64,000 bases of DNA from Symsagittifera roscoffensis (GCF_963678635.1 NC_087066.1:57430312-57494311); one strand, 5' to 3'; positions 1-15,200 are shown, counted from the stretch's first letter. Notes: generated by a model not told the origin, from the letters alone. Numbers and translations: made by a program.

Positions 1-299
1 TAAAATAGAACATTCGCCCTCGTAAGAACTCCTGCGCACGAAAGGCGATTCAATCACGCAAAACTGAGACGCGACGAGCAAACCCTCGACTCCGCCCTCA
101 AATGAATCGCTTGGCGACAACGTCAAGACAGCTCGCGAATCACTTTTTGTGTACTCTTTCTTTTCGCAATCGACAACATGGTCGGCTGATTGACCAGCAC
201 TGTCTTCTGATGAGCTGGAGTGCGGATTCTCGGTCAACTGAACTGGTTTGGCGGCTGCAACTGAGTCGTCTGGGAAGAAAAAGGCATTTTTCGTTGCTT
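1..299 (-). CDS. ATG2: ATG2 exon 7 (runs off the left edge)
   Basis: After an acceptor at 300-301 (ACCATAG) the minus strand is open to base 1. The two bases AA complete the split codon left by exon 6, giving AKATKNAFFFPDDS, a Ser/Asp/Glu linker, then VASQFCVIESPFV, the ATG2 block just upstream of the second half of the protein. An overlapping plus-strand ORF at 102-344 is its antisense shadow. Confidence 0.88.
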
Positions 300-3200
300 C
301 TATGGTATAATCTGGATGCACACCTTAACGCAATGAACTTTTGATATCAAGTTATCTTAACTTTGAAGCACGTAAATTAGGAACCTTATTTAATGCTTAA
401 ACCAATAGAAAATTATATAGACCTCACTTTTGGAACAGTGATACACTTTCTTTAACCTATTACTAATAGTAAGATTTATTGAAGCATTTCTGTCAGATTA
501 TAGAGTGCTCCTCCCATTGAAAAAAAACAGCCAATTTTTTTATGAACACTTACTTGCGCACAAGTCTTCGTTAATTGCGGACTGAATCATCTGGTTTAAG
601 TTCACTGAGTTATCATCAATGTCATCCTTCAAACGGGTTCCTCTCACTTCAACCGGGGACCTCGAGGACACATCACAGGACTCATCGACGCGTGGACTCT
701 CTGTCATCTCGCTAGCTTCCGGAGGAGCGCCTTGCGAAGACTCCCCCAGCGACAGAGGCTTATCCCCCGGACAGTCTCCATTGGCAGCTAAATACTGGAT
801 GACTTCGAAAAACACTTTGAGAGAGTCACTGCACGTGTAGACGTTCAGAATGTCACAGCTCAACCTTATTTCCTTCTTCTTTTTATCCGCAACTTTTTTG
901 GTTATCACTTCTAACGAAACAAGTCCCGTTTCCACCATCTTAGCGAAATCTAAATACACAAAGCATCCTCCATCATATATTATTGAACAAAGCTGCAACG
1001 AAAACTAGGGGTTTAATTGTTCGAAACCAATAAATCATTTGGTAATTCAACGACCATATTTTTTAGCTACAATGAATTTATATTCAAAACGAAAGTTTTA
1101 ACACAGAGGCGAAGCGGAGCTTTGCACCACTTGTGATACAATACAATCATAAAAATGAAAAAAGTTGGAAAAAAAAATGGTGAAACAAAATGAAGGACAA
1201 CTAGGGCCCAGCTAAAGCTGGAGGCATGTGTTTGATTTTTTTGAATGTAGTTATAATGATGCGGTACGAACTGCGTTATTTCAAAAATTAGACTTTGCCC
1301 AAAACCTTAGTTGTTTCTCTACCAAAATAAGAGTGAAAATTTCTGAGATTTTGGAATTTTCCCAAGACATAACAATTCTCTTACAAAAAAAGGAGTAGCC
1401 TAGAAGAAACTATTCGTAGCAAATTGTACAGCTAAGCTTCCATCAAGCACAACCGGTTGTGTCGATTAAACCTATGATATCAGATTTAATAGGTTATTTA
1501 TCGAGGCAAGTCCAAAAAACGGTTAACAAATCATGCGACAATTCCGAGAATCATAACTTTTTGGTTTTATAAAATTTGCGCAAAGCCGTCTATGCAGGAG
1601 AAAAACGCTCAACCGGTAATTCCGATTGAACCCAAAAACCCAGGTTTGGCAGGTTAGTTCGATAAAAATCAAAGACTCAAAAAAACGGTCAAAAAATCAG
1701 AAATTTTACTATTCCGAGGTCCATAATTTTTTAAGAAAAAAATGTTTGGGCGTAGCCGCTGATATAGGGGAGCTTTCAAATCCGTTCTATTCATTGAAAC
1801 CAAAATCTCAGATTTGGTGGGTTAATTTTTGAGAAAACGAAAAAACATCAAAAATATCGGTCAAATATTCCCCCGTAGACTTTTTCGAAGGCTGTAGAAA
1901 AAGGGGTTAAGCAAAAAGAGACCAGGGGAGTATGCAATAACACAAGCGAGTAGGCGCTCTTTCTATTAAAACTCCTTTTTAAAAGTTGGTAAATAGATTT
2001 TCGAAACTTAATTTTTTGCCAAAAGTGATAAAATGTTCCAAAGCTTTTTTAAAAAAACCATTCCCATACAATTTCATGAAAGCTGTTGTTTATCAAACAG
2101 GAATTGTAGGCAAACAAGCCAAGCAAGACATTTGAAATTCAAAATAGCGACTCAACAAATTTTACGAAGCGGAAACAATGCCGACAATCTTTGAGCAGAC
2201 ACCAGTTGAGCCGGAAAAAAAACTGACTTCGTAAAAAAAATCTTTTAAAGTCTTAAGTCGCCTCCTCAAACTTCTCTGTAAGTAACTAGTAACCACCCAC
2301 TAGTTAACTTTGAATTTTCATTAAATTGAGCATCTCAGATGCCTAGTGATAGTAATTCATAAGTGAACTAAGCCAAAAAATACCTGAGCAGACAACCTTT
2401 GAAGAGAGCAATTACAATAAAAATTTACAATGACGTCCCAGGCATATTTGTTATCTCCAGGCTAATTTGGCCGAGAACGCATAGAAGTTTGAATTCATTA
2501 TGAACCAAGATACAAGTGATTCAACTGATTTTGTCATTTAATTTTTAAAGTCTACATTCCGATTTGATAACGCTGACTAATCGCAAGCGTAAACAATTCG
2601 AAATCAAGAAATCATTTCATCGTTGAACGACTATCTAAGTTGGCCGTACAGTACATTGACAAACCCAAGTTCCTACCCGATAATCTGCTTTTTAGAGATC
2701 GAGAACAAGATATATAGAGCGAAGCCCCTTCGACGATAATCTGGAAAATTGAGTCAGTCGCGTCTGCCACGACGTTCGATGATAAGTAGCAACATCCTGT
2801 GTTCAGTAAAACGGTGTAAGGTAGATGCAGTGGTCTATACATGACTGCACAATTAGTTAGAGACAAGTGGAGCTCTGTGCAAACAGGGAGAAATTTGTAT
2901 CCTGGGATGGGCTCGTCTTTCGGGCTGAACATCTCAATAAGGTCTTCGTACCACTGCTTCTGGTCAAATCTGTGCACTAAAGTCACACCCTCCGCATTCA
3001 ATGCCACTTTTATGTGCTATAACAAGAGAGAACTCGTAGATTTTCAAAATTATTCGGCAAAATTATATAGCAATCTTCTGAAATGCAACAACTAGTGCCT
3101 AGATTGGATACGGCGGATCAAAAAACAGAAATATTCTGATGCAGGTTTTATATAGCCTATTCAAAATCTACAGCATTGAAAAAAACTCAACACAAACTTG

Positions 3201-6200
3201 ATTCCTCGCAAGTAGATTCTAGTTTTCTTCGCAAATTCAAGTTCCTTCAAAAATCTAAAACCTTATAATGATTTACTTAAACCACAAAAAAGCGGATCAG
3301 GTTACATTTGAGAAGAACGTAACAAAGGGACTTATCTAAAACTTCTTTAAATGAGAGATCAATTGGTCTTCCAAAATTAAATGAAGCAGCCTTTGACTCG
3401 TGAATCACTATCTCTAATTCATCCTTATGATTGGGTTAGATCATTATCAAATGCTATGATAGATTTGCTACCGATGCTTTCACCAGGTGCCCATCCTATA
3501 TAGCCTTCTAATATGGTGGCGTGTTGTGCTTACTTTGAAGTTCTTTGGCCTGTTTGCGTGTATCTTGACAGCGAGGGACAACAATGGATTGGAGAAAGAG
3601 TCTTGGTTTTCCGGCTCCATCAAGTCCAGTCTGCTTTTGCGCAGCTTCAAGTCCATGTAGCTGGGGAAGAGAGCTTCCAGTTTGTCATCAAATGAAAATG
3701 GGACACACTTGACATCTTCTGCAACACAATAGAGGTACTTATCTTCTACTTATAACTACAAGAATTGTTGAAGCCACGTTGTGTAAAAAAAATCGAAGCT
3801 TATCCAATCGATGATACACAATACTGAAAGAAATTTTTGTAACAGAGGCGAAGCTGAGCTTCGCGCCACTTGCGATACAAGAAGTATACGATTAAAACAT
3901 CAAGACGCCCCAAAATTATCAAAGAGGACCGTTGAATAAAAAACTCGAAAAGCAAAAAATTGAAAATTGAAAGTTTTTTAACATAGGCGCTACGCGCAAT
4001 ACACCGAAGGCATAGAAACTGAAGCAAAAACCAAACAACTTGAACAACTAATAATTGAAGAATAACAGTTCTAGAACAAAAAATCGTACTAATACATGTA
4101 TACACCAAAATTTTGCTATATCGAGAAAGAGCCTGAAATAACAGTTCTAGAACTAAAAATCGTACTAACACATGTATAGGTTAAATTTTTGATATATCAA
4201 CGAAGATCATAAAATAACACTTCTAGAACTAAAAATCGTACTAACACATGTATACACCAAAATTTTACTATATTGACAAAGAGCCTGAAATAACAGTTCG
4301 TGAGCTAAAAATCGTACGAACACATGTATACACCAAAATTTTGCTATATTGGCAAAGATCATGAAATAACAGTTCGAGAGCTAAAAATCGTACTAACACA
4401 TGTATACGTCAAATTTTTGCTATATTGACAAAGATCATGGAATAACAGTTCTAGAGCTAAAAATCGTACTAACACATGTATACACCAAAATTTTGCTATA
4501 TTGACAAAGATCATGGAATAACAGTTCGAGAACTAAAAATGGTACTAACACATGTATACAATAAAATTTTGATATATTGACAAAGATCATGAAATAACAG
4601 TTCGAGAACTAAAAATCGTAATAACACATGTATACACTAAAATTTTGATATATTGACATAGATCATAAAATAACAGTTCGAGAACTAAAAATGGTACTAA
4701 CACATGTATACGCTAAAATATTGCTATATTGACGAAGAGCCTGAAATAACAATTCTAGAGCTAAAATCGTACCAACACATGTATAAACCAATATTTTGCT
4801 ATATCGACAAAGAGCCTGAATAAACGTTGTAGAACTAAAAATCTTACTAACACATATATACACCAAAATTTTGCTATATTGACAAAGAGCCTGCAAATAA
4901 ATAAAGATGAACAAATAAAGAAACAAACATACGCAATCACGTGACATATCGCGATATAGTCCAGCCCACATGATAATTGATAACTGTGGACGTTATTTGT
5001 CGACACTTGACAACAGACAACATTAAAAAAAAACCCGTTACACGATACCATAACACCTTGACTAAAGTCTTCGGTGTAATGATTAAATTTAGGTAAGTTT
5101 TTTAAAGAGTTCTAAATGGGAGGATTGATTTCGAGCTTTCAAAACATTGGGGCCAACATTTTAACGATCTCATTAATAATATCGGAAATTTGTAGGAAAA
5201 TGATATAGGGTAAATAAGCCGACAGAATTAAAGCCGACAGCCAATAAACTAAAAATCAAAAAAAGTTCTTTGGCAAAATCTTATTGGAAACAAGGATAAC
5301 TGGTTACTGTGCAAGTTGCAGAGAATGTTCTGACCATATTCAAAAAAAAGTAGAGAAAAGAAGGTTTTTTTTACACCTTTTAAAGGGCTATGTAATTCGA
5401 GAACTATACGATCATATAGAAAATTAGTGAAATAGGCATTTGTTTTCAAAAAAAGAATAAAAAACAAAGAAAATGAAGAAAATTTTTTTAAAAATCAAAA
5501 CCTTTTGCTCAAATATTTTTTTACAAAAGCTTTTTTGCCCCATAAGCGCTAAATGTTCATCTAAAACTAAAGTTTTTTTTATATTTAAATGATATTTTTT
5601 ATCCTAAAAGTCTAAAAGAAGAAAAATTCTATAGAAGGAGCGTTACTCGCTGTTGTTGTAGCTACATCGATCTCTGATTGAATTAGAGAGATTGTTCATG
5701 TTTGAAAGATCGAGAGAGAGCGAATTTAAGAAATTTTGTTCTTGTCTGGTCATGTTGGTTTTCGTCTCGTTTAATCTATCACTGCAGCTCCCCCAGGTTC
5801 TCTAGCGGCAAAACCGACGTAGAAGGGGAGCCACCTTTTCCAAGGATAACGTCTGTACTGGTGTCGGCACCTTCCCTCTGTATAGCACACTCAAGAGAGA
5901 GGTTTCGGTGTGGTATTGAAACCCGTTCTAGGGGCCAAGTTTTCGGCGTGCGGAGAACCGAGCGAAACTCCATGCCCGGTTCAAGCAGGCAGTTTTTAGT
6001 TAGTGGGGAGGACCGAGAAAAACTCCCATTACATGGGGTTATGTGATAAGCTGCAGATGTTTGGCAGGTTCTTCGGGATTCTCCCATAAGCTCTCGATGG
6101 TAAGTGAGGTTGGGTGTACCCGGCAGTTAAACAGATGATCTGTGGTGTGTGGTCCTATGTAGCAACTTGGGCAGACATCGAGTATGTTGTTATTAAGCCT

Positions 6201-9200
6201 GTGGTGGTAGCTAGAGAGGTGAGTTGAGTATCTGAATCGCAGCTGTGACAGTGTGCATGGGAGTTTTCCAGTCAAGTTTGCTTTCATTTGGGGATAAAAT
6301 TGGAGTTATTCTAGCAAGTAGCTTTAACTTTTCGTCAAGAAACTTTTGTACTTCTGTTGTGTGACGGTTTTTGATCCCGTTAACATATTCAAGCTTTGAG
6401 ATGTTCTCCCGGTTTTCGTTTAGCAAACGTTCAATGTCAGGTTTGAAGTTACGCTCGAGGATTGGTCTGATGTTTCGATTAAAATCTTAGTAGTTAACAG
6501 TGTGGTGGTCAGCTATGTGCTCCTGGTAGCACCCGAGAAAAAACTGTTTAGAAAAAAGCATTTAATTGGGTTTTTAACCGGTAGAATTTAAGTTTCATCA
6601 TGTAAATGTGTTATGTCACTCATTCGTAGGCATCCCGTAGTTGTTCTTAAGGCGTTGTTTTGCTTTACTTGTAAACGTTGCAAGTTGGTGTAGCTAATTG
6701 TGGGGGTCCGAATTGGAGCTGCGTAGTTCAGAACACTCCTTTATATTGCCTTGGAAGTTAAGCTGAGTGTTTCTTTGGAGCAACCCCAAGTAGTGTCGGC
6801 AAGTTTTTTTAGTACATTATTCCTTTTTTGTAGTTTGTTACAAATCTTCGTGCAGTGTTAGCTAAAATTCAATTTACGTTCGTTACTCGATCGCATTACT
6901 CGCTCGAAATGAGACTAAGTCTCAACAACATCAAACCACTTTTCTGGACACTGGTACGACTTTTATGTGTCGCTCGGATCACGACTGAAAGGGCGTTAGT
7001 ATGCTATATCACTCGAACCGTACAGATAATTATTTCTGGTACCTGAGTTGGCGTGGAAAACAATAATCGGAACAAAAAATACACTTCCGTCCAAATAGTA
7101 TGCACAAGGGCCATATATGTACTGAATGCAAGGTGGTATACACACTTCGAAAACTAAACCGAAAGCTTATTCGACAACCATACAACTGAAAAATCGGCAA
7201 AAAATGGGAAAAAAGGTTATTACCCGATTGCAATACCCTTGCTCATCACAAAGATAATGATAATTGTTGTTTTTTTGGACACAGAGGCGAAGCTGCATAA
7301 CACTTCCGATACAAAAGAAGAAAGCCGCTAAGTCGGAAAAAAGTCGAAAATATGAAGAAGATCCATCAAAATGAATCAGGCTAGTTTTCAAACAAAAGCC
7401 AATACAATAGAATGTGAAATAAGCATCGGAAGAAAACTTACCATGCGGTAACAAAGCCGAAAAAACCTTCGCAGAAACTGTTTTGGCCGAAAACAATTAA
7501 TAAAACTAGGGCTTACAAAAAGTTAACAAGTCCCCTCGCCCTCAAAACATACACGAACACAAATTTTTATTTGCTCGTTAAATCAAAAAAAAAATAGGCC
7601 ATCAAGCCAATAAAATATAGGCCAAAAACAAGCAAGCAGAAAAAAGGAAGAAAAAACCAGCCGATTTCTCTTAAGGTGTTAGCAATTTTTTGAACTAGTT
7701 GCTAGCCCAAAAAAAAAATCTTATATGCCGATTTGATAACGCAAGCGTAAAAGAATATACCTAGGTAAACTAACAAGATTAACAAGCTGTGCAACTTTTG
7801 GTTCTACTTTGAATAGAAGTAAAATGCCTGCAGATAATAAAACGCTTAAGCAAATAGAAAAAGTTGATCGAAAATATCATCAAATCGTACCACTTTTCAT
7901 CGATTATTTGTCAAAAAATTGAAGCATATCAATTTTTTTGCAGAAAAACCTGCAGACCAATTTTTCACGACGCGGTGAATTTCTCACGACTAAACGGGCT
8001 TCAATATCACACTTTACAGTTTTCGGTGCGAAAAAAATCGCTCCTTCCGTCTCGAAACAAAACAAAACACGTTTTTAAAGCAAAGAATCGACAGCGCATC
8101 AATTTGGGTTTATCAATTATCCGGACAAAGATTAACGGAAGTTGTTTGTAATAGTATTCAGCAGGGGCGGATTTAGGGGGGGGGGGGGCGGACGCCTCCC
8201 TCAGGGATTCGACCCCCTGCCGACCCTTTGATACTTTTTCATAAATCCATTTTTGGCCGACCGACCCTAAAATTTTTCTAAAGGCGCCTTTGGCGCCAAT
8301 TTATACTAACTTTGAGGGGGAGCGCGCGCCAAAAAAAAACGCTATTTTTTTGTCAAAATTTTTCAAAAAGTGCCCAAAAACGGCTTTTTTGACTGTTTTT
8401 CAAAAATTTGCTTGCGGCGCAGAAAAGTTTGCCAAAATAGGGGCAAAACAGTGCTTTGGGAGAGCGCGAAAAATCAATTTGGTCGACCTAAAAAAAAAAA
8501 AGGTCGTCAAAATTTTGGAAAATTTTTTGAAAATCCGCCCCCCCCTCGAGAAAATCCTAGATCCGCCCCTGGTATTTAGCATAGCAAAAATTGTTTGGAT
8601 CCACTATGTCTACTTGTATAGTAAAAACCAGAGATTTTCATTTTTACCAATTAAATTTGCAAATCTCGGTTCATAAAAAAATAATATCAGATACAGCTGA
8701 ATTTTCCCCTCTTTACAAAAAAAAAACAATATTCCCGCAACCAAAACCTATTGCCACACTGGGAGCCGAACCAATTATCTGTAGCATCTAATAACTGCAT
8801 TTATACCATACCTTCACTGTGGTAGCATTGTCCGTCGAAGCATGCGAAAGTGAGAAATGTGGTGGAGGGACATCCCCCGTGACCGCAAACAACAAACACA
8901 CTTCCATTCTTCACGTCCGAGAACGACTGGAATGATACGCTTGCATTATTTTCCCTGCCATTGCCACGTTCACCCTGAAACAAAATATATCCACAAGGAA
9001 TCAGACAAAATTAGCCGCGAAAAACTCTGGTATATGCGTAAGACTCCTCATGACCTTCAAAGTAACAAACAGACAGTCTCGGAAAAGACAGATTTTCTTG
9101 GAAATTTTGTTGGAAATGAATGTATATCACCTTCATTAAGCTTTTAAAATTTCACAAAGCTTAAAAAACTTCACAAAGGTTATATCATGGCTTACTCATA

Positions 9201-12200
9201 GTTCCAAATAGTTCATTATCAACAGTTTTTAATGAAAACTATCTACTAGCATTTATTTCTTTATGCCCTTAGAAAAACACACTTATCTTGTTTTTCAAAA
9301 CCCCACGTGCAAATCTACAATTTTCTCGAGGCAGTGCAGATTTTCACAGAGAAGAAGCGGAGCTTCGCACCTCTTGCGATACAGCATAATAATAAAAGCG
9401 CGTAAGCCGAAAAAAAGAAATGAAAAAAGAACTAGGTGAACCAAAATTTTCGTATGTCTCGATGAAGGACACCTAGGGCTCGGCTAAAGCTGGCGGCACC
9501 TATTTGATATTTTTTGAATATATTATACTGATGCGGGACGAAATTCGTGTTTTCAAAAATTGGACTTAGCCACAAAACTTTAGTTGTTTCTCTACTAAAA
9601 TAAGTGAGAAGATTGAAAAAAAACTTCCCAAAGACCTAATTTTTCTCTTACAAAAAATTAAGGAGTACCCGCTTCTGCATAAAAAAATCGGGCAACCGCT
9701 TCTTTCCATTGAATATTTCATCTCAATATTGATAGGGTTGTTTTTAGGAAAATTCAAGTTGTCCGGTAAGTAGAGAAGATTCCCAAAACCGGGTTTCTGG
9801 ATTGAACAGTTAACTGAAAATTGGCACGGTATTAAAAACCATAAATTTTTTCTTAACAAAATGGGCGTAGCAAATTATGAAGGCATGCTTCCAACAACCT
9901 GTTGTGTCAATTGAACCTATGATCTCAGATTTGGCAGGATAGTTATCGAGAAAGGTCCAAAAAACGGCCAACAAATCAGAAAGTTGTCATTTCCGAGAAT
10001 CATAGCTTTTTGTTTTTTTTTAATGGGGTTAGCCGCTTAAGCAGAAGAAACTTACCCAATCTATTATTTCGATTGCATCCAAAAACCTCGGTTTGTCAGG
10101 TTTGTTCGAGAAAAGCCAAAAATGTCAAAACACAATCAAAACATCAAAATTTTGACTTTTCCGAACCCATAACTTTTTGTGTCAAAAAAATTTAGGTGTA
10201 GTGTTGTATTCTAAGCAGCTTCTCACAGGAGCGTTCTTCGGATTGAACCCAAAATCTCAGATAAGAGAGTATTTTTTGGTTAGAGTCATGAACTTAAGAA
10301 AAACAAACAGTCCAAACTCAAAAAATTGGCTGTTACGAGGACGATAAATTTTTGTGTCAAAAACTGTGTCACCGCTCGTGCATGGGAGCTTCCCACTACC
10401 CATTATCCTCATTGAACCCACAACCTCGGGTTCGGGAGATAAGTTTTCGAGAAAAATCAAAGAAAGATTCAAAAAAAACTTGACTATTCCGAGGGGCCAT
10501 AAATTTATGCGTCGAAAAAATTTGGACAAAACCGCTTACGGAGGGGAGTTTTAAATACGATCTTTTCGTTGAAACCACAATCAGAAAGAAATTTGGTAGG
10601 CTAGTTTTTGACAAAGCGAAAAAAAATCAAACATCGGTCAAACATTCCAGCAACCGACCTTTTCAAAGGCTGTAGACAAAAGGGAAAGCGAAAAGAGACC
10701 AGGGGAGTATGCAGGGACACACGAATGTAAGCGGATTTTTTTTATGGATACCCTTTTTCAAAATCGGTAGTATGAAAATTTTTGAAGCGTCTAAAAAATT
10801 AAAATAAAAAACCCATACTTTCATAATACGTGTTTTTATCAAACAAGAATTCTAGGCAAACATGCCAAGCATGACATTTGAAATTCAAATTAGCAACTGA
10901 ACAAAAACTTACGAAACAAAAAAAAGGCCGACAATCTTTGAGCAGACACTAGTTCAGCCGAAAAACAAACTTTTGTACATAGCCAACTAAAAGTTGGCAA
11001 AGAGTATTAAACGCAAGGAAACTGAAAAAAAAACGGACTTGTTTTTTTCAAGCGCCTTCAACTTTTGAATTTCGAAGAAAAAAAAATAGAGGGCCTTAAA
11101 GCTCTTCGATCTTGTAGAACAATTAATGATGGACACTTTTTTTGTTAAAATTAACCCAATTTGAGAAAACTGAAATAAAACTTGAAACTTTGATTTCGCA
11201 GAGAAATCTGATAATTAATTTCCATTTTCGAAATCAGAAGTCAATCACGTTTTTCGTGACCTTTACATTTTTACTGTTCGATAGTGGAGCTTCCCTTCCT
11301 TTCAAACAATAGAAATGCACTGAAAATAAAAAGAAATCACAAGTCAAACCGCGAAAAATCTAAATTGAGCGTGAACAAATTTTTTCTGAAAAAACTTTAT
11401 CTGAAAAAACAAAACAAAAAAAAAGTTATATTAAAAAAAACTGTTTTAATTGGAAAAAACCAAAAAACCTATGATTTAAAAAGTGAGCCAAAAACCCCAT
11501 AGGATAAAAAAAGAAACGTTTATGAAACTTTTTTGAAAGCATCTTTTTTCCTGCCATTGGCATTTCTGTAATTGTAGAATCACGCTCTCCCATAGCAGAA
11601 ATTCCAATGTCCGGAAAAAACCCCTTTTTTCCCCCTTTTTGGTTTCTTTGAAAATTTTGTGAAAGTGAACAAGCAAGCGTCAAGCATCTTAATCATATGC
11701 ATCCATGGCCTCTTGTGGCTTTCTACTCTCATGCATAGTTTATTCTTTGACCTGAAGCAGCTTAGACTGGGCTTTAATAAAGCGGATATAATTAGCTCAT
11801 GCTCATCAACGCATTAACTATAAAAAAAGAAATGAAAAAAGAACTAGGTGAACCAAAATTTTCGTATGTCTCGATGGAGGACACCTAGGGCTCGGCTAAA
11901 GCTGGCGGCACCTATTTGTTATTTTTTGAATATATTATACTGATGCGGGACGAAATTCGTGTTTTCAAAAATTGGACTTTGCCACAAATTTATAACAAAG
12001 CCAACAGAAGATTGGAAAAGTGTAGAAGAACAAGGAAACCGAAGCACAGTTGATTGAAAACTTTTCATATTTAGTGTCAAAGAAAAAAAATATATCAAAT
12101 TATAGCGCTTTGATTTTCAAGAGAATTTTTCTTTATTGTCACTTCTTCCTTAAAATAATTCAGCGTAAGAAAACTGGAATTATTTATTCCGCTGGTAATC

Positions 12201-15200
12201 TAAATATCAAAATCTATTTTCGAATCTGGAAATAGATCATGTTTTCTCGCGCCATTTCGCTATCGTAAATGGAGAACGCAATTTGCCAGCCTTTTAGCAA
12301 ATAAACTCAAAAAATTCATATGTACCTAAGTGCATATATATGTATGATGCACTTCTGTAGTTTTTAGAGATTTTCTTTAAAATTTGAAATTTTCTTTAAA
12401 AAACAAATAAAAAATCATCAAGTTCTATATAAAGGAAAATAACTTCGTTCTTTTACACTTAATAAGAAAAACCAGTTATGGTTTAAAAATCCTTTGCCCT
12501 AGGATCATGACTTAAGGTAAATAATATTTCTCTTTTCATAGCCTTTTTTGCTTCATTACTTTCAGAAAATTGGAATAATAATACCATTGCTTACCATTTT
12601 ATTCACATCTGACAGTGCCAGCTTCACGGTACCAAACTTCACTTGGAGAGACAGCCAGTTCTGGACTGCCTTTCTGCTATCGCTGTCCTCCATAGTCGAA
12701 GTATCAAATCCATCATCACTTCCATTTCCACCTTCCTCGTCATTTTGATCCCAGTTTCCATACGCGCTCCTGATTCCCGATTTGCACATGGAGAAATGTT
12801 GCTTGCTTCTAGAAACAGCCGCAGCTTGACTCGATAAGCCTAAACCTACTTTGTCGTTTCCCGATTGGGACAGGCCAGAGCGGTCTTTCTGTGAGAATAG
12901 TGGCTCCCAGAGCAACAAGTCATTCGAGAACCTGTTGTAAATCAGGTCGAAAACTGCCTTATTAGGAATGAACAGAGACACAAGAGGCAACGAGATCTTC
13001 AGCACCAGTCGAGAATCTGCAAGACAATCCTCGGCAAAGTCTCTCAGTTCTTTATGGGTTCCACATTTCACTACAGGCTGAGAATTATGAATAATAACTT
13101 TCGAACTAAACGGAGACTTTTTGCTTCTAGAGTTGCTGGAAAAATCACAGGGGAAAGAATCATACATTGATGCCGTATTCATATCGAAAGTGTTAGCTGA
13201 TTCTAGTTCACCGTGGAAAGGGTAGAGTTTGAAGGAAACGTACGGTTTACTTCTTTGGTCTGATCCAATGCGACATAACTTCAAACTTACTAGATTAGAT
13301 ACAAGAAACATCTCAATGCAATTCGTTTCAAGACACACTGACAAATCTTCGTCAACTTTTGTGAAATCAAATTTGAGAGACATTGCTGTAAAATTAAAAA
13401 GAAAAGCTTCGTTTCGAATAATACGCTGAGTTGACACTAACAGTTTCGTTTCTTCGTCAAAAATTGGAATCGGGATATAAAACGTGAGCTCCAATTCTGA
13501 GCATCTGAGTTCAAAGCAACAACTTGTTTCCGGTGATTGATTTTGCGAAGACATCAACTCTTGTTCCGGGTCTAGCACAAACGCCTCGTGATGTGCAAAA
13601 GAGTCACTATCTGGATTTTTGCTACACTCAAAAAACTCAATCAATCTATCCAGTAACGTCAAATCCAGATTCAAAACTGTCGGCATTAAGTCCAAAAGAA
13701 CAGCCACTCGTTTCTTTGCGTCTGAGGATTCTCGCTTTGAATCATTAGACCAAGATATTTCTACTTTCATATTCGGTTGTGCCAGAATTCCATTGGGGGA
13801 GAACTGCTTCTGATTAGCGAATGTTAAAATAGTCGATTCCTGTCTGCCAGTTGGCGTATTCAGACATTCCGTGAGTTCGAAGAAAGCGAATGTTAGCAGA
13901 GCGTTTGACTTCGCGCTTGTTTTTGATTGGTTTAAAATGAGCCGCGCATTAACAGGGCAAGCCAGGAGTGTTATATGGTTTAAATTACATGCGGATTGGA
14001 TCAGTTTTTTCTGTTCATACACGTCTTTGGGTCCAAAACCTGTCATGAAATTAGTGACTTGGTGGAACTTTTCGTAGAATGATTTCGAAAGTGTGTCGAA
14101 GTCCTCGTTTGTTGCCTCCAGTAGAACTAAGGAGAATCCGTTTAGGCGGATGTTGACTAACGTGGGCTCCGTGTCCGAATCTCCGTCTCGTCGTTTGCGT
14201 TGATCATTCACTACAAGAAAAACGTTAAAAAAACTACAAATCTAGCTTCAATCATAATATTGAGATAGTTATTGATTTCTCTTTTAACTAGAAAATAAAA
14301 GCCGACATTTTAAAGCCGACAACACAGCCAATCCGCAGATTGCTTTTCTCGTCAAAATCTAAATAGTCGCCAACTATTTAAAAAAAAAACATAGTGGTAA
14401 AGTTGCACATAATCAACGTAGCGCAGTAAAAGATAGATTTCGGTGGCTTTTTAAATTATCTTGTCTAAGAAGTCGACAGTCTCCACTTACCATGTGTCGT
14501 GGCCGTAGTAGTTGTACCCGATATCATCGACGACGTCATCGAATTATGCTCTGAGTTATCATCGTAAATAGAGTAGAAATCCTCATCATTGTAGACAGCA
14601 CTCGCATTATTCACTCCAGGTGGACCGCCCATACTATCCATGCACCTATTATTCAGACCCTGTCGGCACAATGACTCATTTGCTCGCATTGAAGGTCGCC
14701 CTCGTTCTCCGAGCTCATTGGCCAATCCTATTTTGGAGAACTTTTGGTGTAGGCTGATATCGTTTTCAAACTGGCACGTTGCAAACATCAGCCCAGATTT
14801 ATCAGTCATACCCGTAGATGGTCCCGATTGAAGGCCAGGGGGTACGTGCACTGTATTCGGTGCTGCAATCAGTGATCTTTTTCATCATTAATGCAAGAGC
14901 TGATATAAATAATCCGGAGAAAACGAAAAAACACTTGCTTAGATTTCAGCAGATTTAATATGGTGCAACTTTTTTGCTAAATTCGGAGCAAAAAAAAACA
15001 ATCCTAAAACTGATCACTTTTGGCTTGCGGTTCAATTGCTGACAAAACTATGTCAAAAAGAGCCTCTTATGTTTGCAAAGAGGCAAAGCAACCTTTCGAA
15101 ACAAGCCAAAAACGTTCGGAAGTAGCTTAGAAAGGAGTCATAAAAGAGAAACTGAAAATAGTAACGAGTTTTGAAAAACAAATGACCTCTACAAATCCAA

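Noticed and set aside
102-344. 80-codon plus-strand ORF at the left edge
   Set aside because: It is antisense to ATG2 exon 7, whose minus-strand frame has clear family motifs and a matching splice phase.
3800-5051. Several 96-123-codon minus-strand ORFs with hydrophobic-looking repeats
   Set aside because: They arise from the 76-bp satellite, whose period gives repeated peptides by chance; no start context or family motif.
8290-8676. 128-codon plus-strand ORF
   Set aside because: It runs through the right half and end of the MITE; composition is lysine/phenylalanine-rich from A/T runs and it has no motif.
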